Below are positions 25,792-34,287 of a DNA stretch of 64,000 bases, in pieces (the stretch's first letter is position 1; every line of letters starts with the position of its first letter). Made by a program: the position numbers and the translations under genes. A model generated the notes under the pieces. That model made no database searches and had not been told where the DNA came from. It saw only the letters and a program-made list of their open reading frames with translations. The stretch comes from Actinospineispora eucalypti (lineage in GTDB: Bacteria; Actinomycetota; Actinomycetes; Mycobacteriales; Pseudonocardiaceae), in contig JACHMT010000004.1 in NCBI GenBank assembly GCA_014208095.1, forward strand, positions 372,001-436,000. The letters run 5' to 3'.

Positions 25792-26100
25792 CTTTGCTCT
25801 GCGTGCAAATACGCAACAATCCGGGTACTGATCGCGCTCCCGGTTTCGCGCACCGCGACCCCACGGCCCGCGAAAAGCCGGACCGGCTCCCGCCCGGTCC
25901 GCCCCCCGTCGGCGCTCGAGGCCCGTGTGGCGCGAGGTCCTGGTCGCGACGACGCCGAGTGGCAGCCCAGGCACTGTTGATCATGATCGACGGGGTACTG
26001 CGCTGCCGCTCGGTGCGCACTACCGCCATGGGGCGGGCGGCGATGGGGATCGGCGGTGCGTCAAGGAGACCTGGTGTTGCGTATTTGTGCGCAGAGCAAG
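25792..26100. repeat. Family B inverted-repeat element, copy 1
   Basis: Terminal inverted repeats 25792-25817 and 26076-26100 share TTGCTCTGCG...AAATACGCAAC. They bound about 309 bp without a convincing gene. The terminal sequence matches that of the 32.66 kb element. The interior is GC-rich and differs from copy 2. The flanks 25614-25791 and 26101-26113 hold nothing I can identify. Confidence 0.75.
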
Positions 26101-26113
26101 GGGTGGGAGGGGA

Positions 26114-26479
26114 TCAGGGCTGGCCGGTGCGCCAGGCGTCCAGTACGCGGCGTTCCTTCTTGGTGGGGCGGCCGGCGCCGCGTTCGCGGCGGGCCACCGG
26201 CAGCAGCGGCATTGCCGGGGGCGGCGGGGTGTGGTCGACGAAGCAGCCGGCCGCCTCGGCGGCGCCCACCCGTTTCTGGATCACCCGGGTGACCTCCACG
26301 ATCCGGTTCACGTGGTGCACCCGGACCCGGACCTCGTCACCCGGCACCACCGGGGTGGCCGGCTTGGCCGGGCGGTCGTTGATCCGCACGTGCCCGCCCC
26401 GGCAGGCGGCCGCCGCGTCCGGCCGGGTCTTCACCAGCCGCACCGCCCACAGCCACCGATCTACCCGGGTGGACTCCAT
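26114..26479 (-). CDS. S4-domain RNA-binding protein (Hsp15/HslR-like)
   Basis: A 121-aa protein. The S4 RNA-binding fold covers residues 1-60 (RVDRWLWAVRLVKTRPDAAAACRGGHVRIND), as in Hsp15, which rescues stalled 50S subunits. The C-terminus is basic (GRPTKKERR). Stand-alone gene, with the family B element just downstream of its stop. Confidence 0.88.
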   Translation of the reverse strand: MESTRVDRWLWAVRLVKTRPDAAAACRGGHVRINDRPAKPATPVVPGDEVRVRVHHVNRIVEVTRVIQKRVGAAEAAGCFVDHTPPPPAMPLLPVARRERGAGRPTKKERRVLDAWRTGQP

Positions 26480-26702
26480 CCCCCGATCATGCCAGCCGCG
26501 ACGTCGGTCCGAGCCGGCCCGGACGCCGGGCCGGTGATGCGGAGGCCGTGCGCCAATCGCGGCTGTGCGGGCGGCGGCCGGGGCGGCGCGTTTGGCGGAT
26601 GGGGGCGGTGGGCCGGGTGGCGCATCGGCGCGGGGCGGTTCGGGGCAGCCATGGGGTGAGGGGTTGAGACGTCTGGGTGGGCGGTGGTTACGGAGGGTGC
26701 GG

Positions 26703-27374
26703 GTGGCTCGGCTAGTGGGTTATAACCGCCCGGTGGTTGAGGCGGCAGGGACACCGAGCGCTCAGTTCGCCGTGCGGGTGCTCCGCTATCTGGCCGCCGA
26801 GGCCGGTGTCCGGCAGTTCCTGGAGCTTTCCCTCGCCGGCGGGCCGGAAGCCGGCGGACCGAAAGCCGGCGGACCGAAAGCCGGCGGACCGAAAGCCGGC
26901 GGACCGAAAGCCGGCGGACCGAAAGCCGGCGGGCCGGAAGCCGGCGGGCCGGAAACTGGCGGGCCGGAAACTGGCGGGCTGGAAGCTGGCGAGGTGATCC
27001 GGCGGATCGCCCCGGAGGCCCTGGTGGCCCGTCCGGACGGGGAACGCGATGCGCGACGGATCATCGCCCAACGCCTGGACCCGGGCCGGCAGGTCGCGGT
27101 GCTGTGGCTGGGCGCCCCACCCCGCGACCCGGCGACCGGAGCGTGCGACGGATCGGGCGTCGCGGCGGTGATCGCCGGGGTGATGGCCGCCGTGCCGTCC
27201 GGGAGCTACCTGGCCCTGTGCTGTGCCGACCCCCGGTGGATGACCGGCCGGCTGACCGGCCTGGCCCTGGTCGAGCCCGGGCTGGTGCCGGTCACCGACT
27301 GGCGCCCGGACTACCCGCCCGCCCCGGTCAGCGGGCCGGTGACCGCCCACGGAGCGCTGGCTCGGAAGCCGTGA
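26703..27374 (+). CDS. Degenerate DUF574 (family 19) SAM methyltransferase with internal repeat
   Basis: A 223-aa protein. VRVLRYLAAEAGVRQFLEL and PGRQVAVLWLG with AAVPSGSYLAL match DUF574 methyltransferases of actinomycetes. In normal members a SAM-binding glycine motif (D-G-S-G type) directly follows QFLD. Here a (GGPKA/E)n run replaces it, so catalysis is doubtful. The protein is shorter than the family norm (about 260-280 aa). GTG 26703 has GGAGGG five bases upstream. The 3' end overlaps the convergent flavin monooxygenase by 47 bp. Confidence 0.7.
   Translation: MARLVGYNRPVVEAAGTPSAQFAVRVLRYLAAEAGVRQFLELSLAGGPEAGGPKAGGPKAGGPKAGGPKAGGPKAGGPEAGGPETGGPETGGLEAGEVIRRIAPEALVARPDGERDARRIIAQRLDPGRQVAVLWLGAPPRDPATGACDGSGVAAVIAGVMAAVPSGSYLALCCADPRWMTGRLTGLALVEPGLVPVTDWRPDYPPAPVSGPVTAHGALARKP
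26835..26987 (+). repeat. 15-bp in-frame tandem repeat in the methyltransferase
   Basis: About ten copies of a 15-bp unit (GCCGGCGGACCGAAA and variants) encode A-G-G-P-K/E. Five central copies are identical, and the outer copies drift, which is expected from recent slippage expansion. It lies exactly where the SAM-binding loop should be. Confidence 0.9.
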
Positions 27375-28818
27375 CGGGGGTGGCGGTGTAGTCGGCCAGG
27401 TCCAGGTCGGCCAGTTGGCGGCGGTACTGGGTGGCGAACCCGGGGAACATGGTGGCGTTGAAGCCGTCCGCCGTCAGGTACCAGCTGCGGCAGCCGGAGT
27501 TCCAGGTGGTTCCGGCCAGCCGGCGCTGCAGGGACTCGTTGTATACACGTTGTACGGCGGGCCGCACGTCCAGCGTGCGGATCCGCCGCTCCCGGCACAG
27601 CCGGATGGCGCGCACCAGGTAGTCGATCTGCGCCTCCAGGTAGAACAGTGCGGAGTTGTGGCCGGGGCCGGAGTTGGGGCCGAAGGTGAGGAACAGGTTC
27701 GGGTAGCCGGCCACGCTGACGCTCTTGTACGCCTGCGCCCCGCCCGCCCACTCGCGCGCCAGATCCCGCCCGCCGGGGCCGGTGACCGGGAACGGCGTGC
27801 CGGTCTTGTTCACCTGGAACCCGGTGGCGAACACGATGGCGTCGGCCCGGTGCTCGATGCCCTCGGCGGTGCGGATACCGTCCGCCGAGAGGCGGGCGAT
27901 CGGCCAGGTGATCAGTTTGCAGTTGTCGGCCTGCAGCGCGGGGTAGTAGTCGCTGGAGACCAGCATGCGCTTGCAGCCGGCCCGGAAGTCCGGGGTGAGC
28001 TGGCGGCGCAGCCATCGGTCCTTGACCTGGGTGCGCAGGTGGCGTTTGGCGGCGGTCTGCACCAGGCCGGTGGCCAGCGAGTTCCACACCAGGCCGAGCG
28101 CGACCGCCTCGTGGCCCCAGAACCACGCCCCGCGGGCGGCGGCCTGGGTTTCCGGCCGATCGCGGAACAGGGACTTCGCCCAGGACGGGTGCGCGAAGTC
28201 CAGCCGGGGCAGCACCCATCCCGGGGTGCGCTGGAACACCTTCACCTTGCCCGCCGTCTTGACCAGCTCGGGGATGATCTGCACCGCGCTGGCCCCGGTG
28301 CCGACCACCGCGACGGTCTTCCCGGTGAAGTCGTAGTCGTGGTCCCAGCGCGCGCTGTGCATGATCTTGCCGGTGTAGTCGGCCATGCCCCGGATGTCCG
28401 GCAGCGAGGCGTTGGCCAGCGCGCCGGCGGCGAGAACGGCGTGCCGGGCGGTGTAGGTGTCGCCGGCCGAGGTGTGGGCGGTCCAGCGCGCGGTGTCCTC
28501 GTCGAAGGCCAGCCCGGTGACGTCGGCGCCGAACCGCAGGTGCGTCTGAAGGTTGTGCTCGCGCACCACGTCCTCGATGTAGGCCTGGATCTCCGCGCTG
28601 CCCGAGTAGGCCCGCGACCAGTCCGGGTTCGGTGCGAACGAGTACGAGTAGAGCAGCGAGGGGATGTCGCAGGCGGCGCCGGGATAGGTGTTGTCCCGCC
28701 AGGTGCCGCCGACCCGGTCGGCGCGTTCCAGCACCACGAAGTCCTCGATGCCGGCCTGCTTGAGCCGGATCGCGGTGCCCAGCCCGGCGAACCCGGCACC
28801 GATGATCAGCACGCTCAT
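27328..28818 (-). CDS. Flavin-containing monooxygenase / Baeyer-Villiger-like oxygenase
   Basis: NAD(P)H-dependent FAD enzyme (496 aa). The first nucleotide loop is GAGFAG (7-12), then RVGGTWRDNTYPGAACD, the BVMO-type fingerprint YTGKIMHSARWDHD near 150, and a second loop GTGASAVQ. Relatives (4-hydroxyacetophenone monooxygenase group, mycobacterial MymA) oxidise ketones, amines or sulfides. ATG overlaps the upstream diiron gene stop by four bases, so the two are coupled. Confidence 0.88.
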   Translation of the reverse strand: MSVLIIGAGFAGLGTAIRLKQAGIEDFVVLERADRVGGTWRDNTYPGAACDIPSLLYSYSFAPNPDWSRAYSGSAEIQAYIEDVVREHNLQTHLRFGADVTGLAFDEDTARWTAHTSAGDTYTARHAVLAAGALANASLPDIRGMADYTGKIMHSARWDHDYDFTGKTVAVVGTGASAVQIIPELVKTAGKVKVFQRTPGWVLPRLDFAHPSWAKSLFRDRPETQAAARGAWFWGHEAVALGLVWNSLATGLVQTAAKRHLRTQVKDRWLRRQLTPDFRAGCKRMLVSSDYYPALQADNCKLITWPIARLSADGIRTAEGIEHRADAIVFATGFQVNKTGTPFPVTGPGGRDLAREWAGGAQAYKSVSVAGYPNLFLTFGPNSGPGHNSALFYLEAQIDYLVRAIRLCRERRIRTLDVRPAVQRVYNESLQRRLAGTTWNSGCRSWYLTADGFNATMFPGFATQYRRQLADLDLADYTATPVTASEPALRGRSPAR

Positions 28819-29741
28819 TTGGCCACCGGCTCGTGGGTGAGCTCGCGCGCCCAGGTGGGCAGCCGGTCGCCGACCAGCCGCTTGGGCAGCCGGTCGGTGA
28901 TGCGCACCAGCGGGTCGGCCACCAGCCGGTGGTAGGGGTGCGCCCGGTTGATCGTCATCTGGGCGTGCGCCTTGAACACGTGGTACTCGGGTATACGCTT
29001 TGTATACCGGCCGCGTTCACCGTTGGTGATGAACCGCTTGGCCGCGTTGAACAGGCGCTTCTCCGACAGGCCCATGGCCACGATGTTGTCCCGCATCTTG
29101 TTCAGCAGCGGGATGTACACCAGCAGCCCGAACAGCAGCTGCGGTTTCAGCGCGCCGGCACTGCGGATCAGGATCTTGCTCATCGAGCTCGCGCCGATCA
29201 CGTCCAGCACCTGGAAGTCGACCACGATGTGCCGCGACTCGTCGGAGTTGATGTGCTTGAACACCTCGTGGCACAGCGGATCCTGCACCTCTTCCAGCAG
29301 GAACTTGACCAGCGCCCCGTCCAGGGCGCACTCCAGCATGGAGATCAGCGGGGCCAGGGTGGACAGCGGCGAGTCGTCGCCGAAGCGGTCCAGCATCTGC
29401 GCGGCCATCCGCACGTTCACGTTCGGCTCGGGCCACTCGTCGTTCTCCAGCATGCCCCAGCGGCGCATCAGCGCCAGCTCGGCGTTGGCGTGCTTCTGCT
29501 CCTCGGCGTGGAAGTACTGGTAGATCTCCTTGATCGTCGGCGTGGGCGCCTTCTGGGCCAGCGCGGCGAAACCGCGCGCGCCGATGTTCTCGATCCACAC
29601 CAGGTCGGCCATGAACGCCTTCAGCGCGGGCCGCTGCTCGTCGGTGATCAGCTCGGCGCCGGGGGCCTCCCAGTCGATGTCGGCCAGCGCCCACTGCTTG
29701 TCCTTGATCGTCTGCAGCATGTTGTCGAAGTCGAACGTCAT
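28815..29741 (-). CDS. Ferritin-like diiron oxygenase-type protein
   Basis: A 308-aa four-helix-bundle protein with two E...EXXH pairs: E51 with E81/H84 (HAEEQKHAN), and E137 with E168/H171 (SDESRH). These could bind a carboxylate-bridged diiron centre. A basic C-terminal third (about 210-308) may contact a membrane or partner. AGGAG precedes ATG 29741. It is the first gene of a two-gene operon with the flavin monooxygenase. Hydroxylation, desaturation or N-oxygenation are all possible. Confidence 0.8.
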   Translation of the reverse strand: MTFDFDNMLQTIKDKQWALADIDWEAPGAELITDEQRPALKAFMADLVWIENIGARGFAALAQKAPTPTIKEIYQYFHAEEQKHANAELALMRRWGMLENDEWPEPNVNVRMAAQMLDRFGDDSPLSTLAPLISMLECALDGALVKFLLEEVQDPLCHEVFKHINSDESRHIVVDFQVLDVIGASSMSKILIRSAGALKPQLLFGLLVYIPLLNKMRDNIVAMGLSEKRLFNAAKRFITNGERGRYTKRIPEYHVFKAHAQMTINRAHPYHRLVADPLVRITDRLPKRLVGDRLPTWARELTHEPVAK

Positions 29742-29762
29742 CGTTTGCTCCTCACATCCGTG

Positions 29763-29929
29763 CTAGTGCCCCGACACGAAACGTTCGGCACGTTTCTCGG
29801 CGGCCCAGACGCCGCCTGGCGGCGTTGTCGTCGTCGCACGTAGCTCCGCTACGCACTCCTCCTCCGCCTTGCCAGCCGACCTCTGGATCCACCGAATAAA
29901 CATGCCGACGTTCCGTGTCGGGGCACTAG
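29763..29929. repeat. Family C inverted-repeat element
   Basis: A 167-bp element with near-perfect terminal inverted repeats 29763-29790 and 29903-29929 (CTAGTGCCCCGACACG...). The interior has a smaller inverted repeat near CCAGACGCCGCCTGGCGG. It is inserted at the 3' end of the esterase gene and supplies its last ~26 codons. No transposase is encoded, which is the pattern of a MITE or structured intergenic repeat. Confidence 0.8.
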
Positions 29930-30883
29930 TTCTTCGCGCAGGAAGGCGGCCGCTTCGCGCACGGCCGGCCGGGCCTCCGGGATCAGCGCCGGCAGCGCCT
30001 GGAACACGTGCATCTGGCCCGGCCAGACGCGTAGCTCGCAGCGCGCACCGAGGGCGCGCAGCCGCCGGGCCAGGTACTCGGCGTCGGCGGCGAGCATCTC
30101 CGCGCCGCCGGCGTGCACCAGCGTCGGCGGGTAGTCGACCGACGGGTCGAAGGGCAGCGCCAGCCGGGGGTGCTCGGCGTCGGCGTCCCGCAGGTAGTGG
30201 GCCACCAGCCGGCGCGCCCGGCCGGCCGAGATCATCGGGTCGGGCCGGAACAGGTCGCGTTCCCCGGCCAGCGCGAACGTCGGGTCGACCAGCGGGGAGA
30301 ACAGCGCGACCGCCGCCGGAAGGGGCAGCCCGGCGCGGCCCAGCTCGCCGATCAGGTCCATAGCCAGGTGGCCGCCGGCGGAGTCGCCGGCCAGGGCGAT
30401 CCGGTGCGCCGGGAAGCCCTGGGTGAGCAGCCACTCGAAGGCGGAACGCACGTCGTCGGCGGCGGCCGGGAAGCGGTGGGAAGGGGCGAGCCGGTAGTCG
30501 CAGGCGAACACCGGCAGGCCGGTGTCGGCGGACAACCGCGAGGTCAGGCCCCGGTGGGTGCGGGCGGAGCAGATCGCGTAACCGCTGCCGTGGATGTACA
30601 GCACGGCGGCGTCCGCACCGCTCACCCCGGGGCCGAGGACCCACTCCCCGCGCACCGCCGGCGCGCCCTGGGTGGCCAGTTGGACCCGCCGGACCGAGGT
30701 GCCGCGCAGCGGCGGCCCGAACACGGCCAGCGAGCCGGCGACCAGGCGCCGGGTGAACCGCACCCCGCCCGGGGTGGCCGGGATGAACGTGCCCAGCGGC
30801 CGCAGCGTCGCCCGGGTGAACCGGCGCGCGGCGACGGCCCGCCAGGACGCTTCTGATGGCACCTGCCTTCTCTGAAGGTGCAT
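29849..30883 (-). CDS. Alpha/beta hydrolase, hormone-sensitive-lipase/acetyl-esterase type
   Basis: Carboxylesterase (344 aa). Oxyanion motif is HGSGY in place of HGGG, the nucleophile elbow is GDSAGG, and the catalytic His is in GQMHVFQ. Resembles mycobacterial LipU/LipW-like esterases. The C-terminal ~26 residues (after FLREEL) are encoded by the family C element and end in an Arg-rich tail that looks foreign. ATG 30883 lies within an inverted repeat; a divergent TetR gene starts 37 bp away and is the likely regulator. Confidence 0.85.
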   Translation of the reverse strand: MHLQRRQVPSEASWRAVAARRFTRATLRPLGTFIPATPGGVRFTRRLVAGSLAVFGPPLRGTSVRRVQLATQGAPAVRGEWVLGPGVSGADAAVLYIHGSGYAICSARTHRGLTSRLSADTGLPVFACDYRLAPSHRFPAAADDVRSAFEWLLTQGFPAHRIALAGDSAGGHLAMDLIGELGRAGLPLPAAVALFSPLVDPTFALAGERDLFRPDPMISAGRARRLVAHYLRDADAEHPRLALPFDPSVDYPPTLVHAGGAEMLAADAEYLARRLRALGARCELRVWPGQMHVFQALPALIPEARPAVREAAAFLREELVPRHGTSACLFGGSRGRLARRRRSA

Positions 30884-30890
30884 GCCATCA
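30855..30890. promoter_or_regulatory. Inverted repeat between esterase and TetR gene
   Basis: TGATGGCA (30855-30862) and TGCCATCA (30883-30890) form an inverted repeat with a 20-bp spacer that itself contains ACCT and AGGT. It overlaps the esterase start and lies 31 bp before the TetR start. Plausible TetR operator, though widely spaced. Confidence 0.5.
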
Positions 30891-30920
30891 GATTGTGCTT
30901 ACCGGCGGTAGCTTGTCAAG

Positions 30921-31559
30921 ATGGAGGGCGTGCAAACCAACTCGCGGGTGTACGGCGGGCGCAGCACCGAGCAGCGCCGGGCCGAACGCCGCCGCCAGCT
31001 GATCGACGCCGCGATCGAGATCTGGGGCGAGCAGGGCTGGTCGGCGGTCACCATGCGCGGGGTGTGCGCGAAGGCCGGACTGATCGACCGCTACTTCTAC
31101 GAGAGCTTCCCGGAGCGGGAGGCGCTGCTCGTGGCGGTCTGGGACCAGATGGGCGACGAGCTGATCGCCAAGCTGGTCGCGGTGATCACCGGCGCGGTGC
31201 AGAACCCGATCGCGCAGCTGCGCGCGGCCATCGCCACGCTGGTGCACGACGTGGCGGCGAACCCGGCCAGGGCGCGCATCCTGTTCGGTGAGCACACCGG
31301 CAACGACGCGCTGGAGCGCCGGCACATCGACGCGTTGCAGCAGGTCACCGACCTGCTCATTCAGTTTGGCCGGCCGTTCTTCCGGCCCGGCGCGGACGAG
31401 AACGGGCTACGGATGAGCACGCTGATCGGCATCGGCGGGTTCGTCGAACTGATCAAGGCGTGGCGCGCCGGCGTGGTCGACGTCCCCGCCGAGGGGATCA
31501 TCGACCACGCCGCCGAGGTGGGAGCGGTGTTGGCCGCTCGCTATCTAATCCACCAGTAG
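30921..31559 (+). CDS. TetR-family transcriptional regulator
   Basis: A 212-aa repressor. N-terminal HTH at about residues 25-65 (LIDAAIEIWGEQGWSAVTMRGVCAKAGLIDRYFYESFPERE). The ligand domain is helical. Divergent from the esterase/diiron/flavin genes, which it may control together with itself. Its 3' end overlaps the convergent stress-protein gene by 15 bp. Confidence 0.9.
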   Translation: MEGVQTNSRVYGGRSTEQRRAERRRQLIDAAIEIWGEQGWSAVTMRGVCAKAGLIDRYFYESFPEREALLVAVWDQMGDELIAKLVAVITGAVQNPIAQLRAAIATLVHDVAANPARARILFGEHTGNDALERRHIDALQQVTDLLIQFGRPFFRPGADENGLRMSTLIGIGGFVELIKAWRAGVVDVPAEGIIDHAAEVGAVLAARYLIHQ

Positions 31560-32480
31560 CAGGTGGGTGGCGGTGTGCTTGGAGACCCGGGTGGTGACCC
31601 ACTCCAGGGCGCGCTCGGCCCGGCCGTGGTCGTGCCGGTTGCCCACGACCAGCAGGTCCGCCTCGCGCTCCTCGGTCACCCGGAGCACGCCGGGGCCGGG
31701 GTCGCCGTGCGCGATCACCTTGTCCACGTCGGCGACGCCGAGCTCGCGCGCGTGTTCCTCGGCCTCGTAGAGCGACTCGGCGATGGCGTCCCGGTTGAAC
31801 GTCGCGTCGTGTGCCTGGTAGCTGTCCTCGCGGAGCATGTCGGTGGCGTAGGCCAGCTCGCGCATGTTGGCCGGCAGCCGCACGCCGACCAGGATCAGCT
31901 TGGCGCCGCCCTCGATGCACAGCGCGGCGGCCTTCTCCTGCGCGCGGTGGGACAGTGGCGAGTTGTGCACGCCGACCACGATCTTGCGCTGGTAGTTGCT
32001 GGTGCGCGGGTGGTGCCGGCGGCTCAGCAGCTTCCGCCACTCGTGTGTCGTGGTGTGCGCGATCAGCACGTCGCACCGGGCTTCCTTGCGCACTCCCGAG
32101 GGAACCGAGCCGAGCAGCCGGCCGGCGATGCTGGACAGCCCGTGGTTGCCCACCAGCAGCATGTCCGCCCCATGCCGCTTCACCGCGTTGACCAGCACAG
32201 CCACCGGCTCACCCGGCACTGCCTCGATCTCCACGTTGGACGCGCCGACCTCGGCGCACCGCGCCGCGGCGCGGGCCAGTACCCGCTCGGCGGCCTCGCG
32301 GTCCTCGGACTGGTAGGTGGTCTCTTCGTCGCCGCTCCGGCCGCGCACCATCCCCCGGAACGCGGTGACCAGAATCAGCCGGTTGCCGGCTTCCGCGGCC
32401 TGTAGCGCGGCGACCTCGACGGTGCGGAAACCGGTTTCCGAGTCGTGGACCCCGGCGACCACGGTGTTGAACGTGGGCAT
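31545..32480 (-). CDS. Tandem universal stress protein
   Basis: Two USP domains in one 311-aa chain. Domain 1 (about 5-145) has the ATP-binding motif GNHGLSSIAGRLLGSVPSGV. Domain 2 (about 165-310) has a degenerate GNRHDHGRAERALEWVTTRVS. Tandem USPs in actinobacteria respond to hypoxia or dormancy. ATG 32480 (MPTFNTVVAGVHDS). Confidence 0.9.
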   Translation of the reverse strand: MPTFNTVVAGVHDSETGFRTVEVAALQAAEAGNRLILVTAFRGMVRGRSGDEETTYQSEDREAAERVLARAAARCAEVGASNVEIEAVPGEPVAVLVNAVKRHGADMLLVGNHGLSSIAGRLLGSVPSGVRKEARCDVLIAHTTTHEWRKLLSRRHHPRTSNYQRKIVVGVHNSPLSHRAQEKAAALCIEGGAKLILVGVRLPANMRELAYATDMLREDSYQAHDATFNRDAIAESLYEAEEHARELGVADVDKVIAHGDPGPGVLRVTEEREADLLVVGNRHDHGRAERALEWVTTRVSKHTATHLLLVD

Positions 32481-32657
32481 GGGAACCCCCTGTACGGGTT
32501 GTCGCCAAGTCGTCGGCGACTTCGTCTAGTCCTCGATTACTCGTTATATGGTCGCGGACTCGACCATATTTAGCAAGTGGCACTTGTTCTGGGTGGCAAC
32601 GGTTCGATTACGATCGATCGCGCTGCGTAGTTCCCCGGCGCCGCGGGCTGTTCCTCC

Positions 32658-32925
32658 CCTTGGCTCTGCGTGGAAATACGCAACGCGGGCTAATCGCCGT
32701 TCACAACTCGCGACTGATCGACATCAACCTCAGAGCCCGTTTTGTCGCGACAAAGGGCACTCAGGTTGATATCGATCATGGATCGTGGGGCGTACGGCCC
32801 GGTGGCGGGCATCGGTGCGCGGTCAGTAACGGCCGCACGGCCCTCGGTCAGTCCCACATGTCCCGTCAGTCACATAAAGTGAACCTCGATTAGCCCCCGT
32901 TGCGTATTTCCACGCAGAGCCAAGG
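32658..32925. repeat. Family B inverted-repeat element, copy 2
   Basis: Terminal inverted repeats of 39 bp with one mismatch (32658-32696 and 32887-32925; CCTTGGCTCTGCGTGG...) bound a 268-bp element. Inside are a second inverted repeat (32716-32730 with 32763-32777, GATCGACATCAACCT) and the perfect palindrome TTTGTCGCGACAAA, so the whole can fold into nested stems. No gene is seen. It fills most of the 32481-32940 gap; 32481-32657 holds only AT-richer DNA upstream of the stress gene. Confidence 0.82.
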
Positions 32926-32940
32926 TGTGTGCGCGAAGCC

Positions 32941-34287
32941 TCAGGACGGGCTGGCCACCCGGCGGGCGGCGAACCGGTCGAGTACCCGGGTAGCGGCTTC
33001 CTGGCCGCTGACCAGGGCGCCGTTCAGGCCGGGGATGCGGTCCAGGTCGCCGGCGAACTGCACGCGGGCCGACCGGTCGATCCGGCGCCGGTAGTCGGCG
33101 ATCCGGGCGAAGCGGCCCCGGTCCAGGGTGGGCACCGACTCCGGCCAGCGCACCACGGCGTGCTCCTCCAGGTCGGCCGCCACGTCGTAGCCGTGGTAGC
33201 GGGCCGCGCGGTCCAGCGCGTAGTCGAGCACCTGCTCGTCGGTCAGGTGTTCGGTGCGTTCCAGGTACTCGTGCGAGAGCAGCACGGTGAGCAGGCCCTT
33301 GCCCTCCGGCGCCCGGCCGGGGGCCTTGTTGTGGTCGGCGATCACCGCGATGGTGTCCGGGTCCTCGGCCGGCGGGACGAGGAAGTAGGTCGCCGGGTCG
33401 GGCGGCCGCCGGGACAGCCCGAGGCAGATGCTGCCCAGCCGGCGATACCGGGTGCTGGAGTACAGGCCCCGGGTGACCTCGTCCACCTGCGGGTAGATCT
33501 CCAGCGCCGGCCGGGCGGTGGTGGCGATGACGCCGGTGTCGAACCGCTCGGTGCGTTCCCCGCCGGCGTCGTACGTGATCTCCACCGAGGAGCCGTTGTC
33601 GGTCACGTTGCGCACGGCGTGCCCGAGGCGCAGGTCCACGTACTCGGCCAGCTTCGCCGGCAGGCCGACCACGCCGGAGATCAGGTTGTACACGTTGGGC
33701 ACCAGCATGTTGCGCACGGTCCAGTGCATGAGCGCGACCGAGGTGTCCGCGTCGTCGGCCACCCAGGTGCCGGACACCAGCGGGCGCCCGCACCACTGCA
33801 GCAGCTCCTCGTTGAGCCGCCGCCGGCAGTACTCGCGGACAGTCTCCGTGTCGATCTCGGCCAGCTGGTCGTAGCTGTCGTAGCCCAGGCCGCGGCGATG
33901 GGCGAACACGTCGGCGGCCAGCCGCAGCCCGCGCAGCTTGGCGCCGGGGGACAGCAGCCGAGTGCCCAGTGCGGTCCGGATGGGCGTGGTGTAGTCCAGG
34001 TAGTGGTTCACCCCGTCGCGCGGGATCGCGCCCATCGCGGAGCGCACCACGAACTCCGGCTCCAGGCCCACTTCCTTGATCAGTGCGATGGCGTCCCGGT
34101 AGGTGCCCAGGTAGACCGCCGTGCCCAGGTCCATCAGGAACTCGCCCTTGCGCACGGTCCAGATCCGCCCGCCGACCCGGTCGCGGCTCTCGAACAGGGT
34201 GGTCTCGAACCCGGCCTGCTGAAGCCGGTACGCGGCGGTGGTGCCGGCGATCCCGGCGCCGATCACAGCGGCTCTACCGATAGACAA
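32941..34287 (-). CDS. FAD-dependent oxidoreductase (protoporphyrinogen oxidase/amine oxidase-like)
   Basis: A 448-aa flavoenzyme. N-terminal dinucleotide motif GAGIAGTTAAYRLQQAG with ESRDRVGGRIWT, and a C-terminal FAD motif near FAGDLDRIPGLNGALVSGQEAA. Relatives include phytoene-desaturase and protoporphyrinogen-oxidase-like enzymes of specialised metabolism. TTG 34287 overlaps the end of the AveC-like gene by 14 bp, with a GGAAGGAA site upstream, so the two form a coupled pair. Confidence 0.8.
   Translation of the reverse strand: MSIGRAAVIGAGIAGTTAAYRLQQAGFETTLFESRDRVGGRIWTVRKGEFLMDLGTAVYLGTYRDAIALIKEVGLEPEFVVRSAMGAIPRDGVNHYLDYTTPIRTALGTRLLSPGAKLRGLRLAADVFAHRRGLGYDSYDQLAEIDTETVREYCRRRLNEELLQWCGRPLVSGTWVADDADTSVALMHWTVRNMLVPNVYNLISGVVGLPAKLAEYVDLRLGHAVRNVTDNGSSVEITYDAGGERTERFDTGVIATTARPALEIYPQVDEVTRGLYSSTRYRRLGSICLGLSRRPPDPATYFLVPPAEDPDTIAVIADHNKAPGRAPEGKGLLTVLLSHEYLERTEHLTDEQVLDYALDRAARYHGYDVAADLEEHAVVRWPESVPTLDRGRFARIADYRRRIDRSARVQFAGDLDRIPGLNGALVSGQEAATRVLDRFAARRVASPS

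Noticed and set aside
25676..26537. Open frames inside the 25.6-26.1 kb gap
   Set aside because: They run through the inverted repeats, change composition and have no ribosome site or conserved motif.
28990..29008. Palindrome GGTATAC...GTATACC
   Set aside because: It lies inside the diiron gene and encodes in-frame residues; isolated GTATAC sites elsewhere show no pattern.
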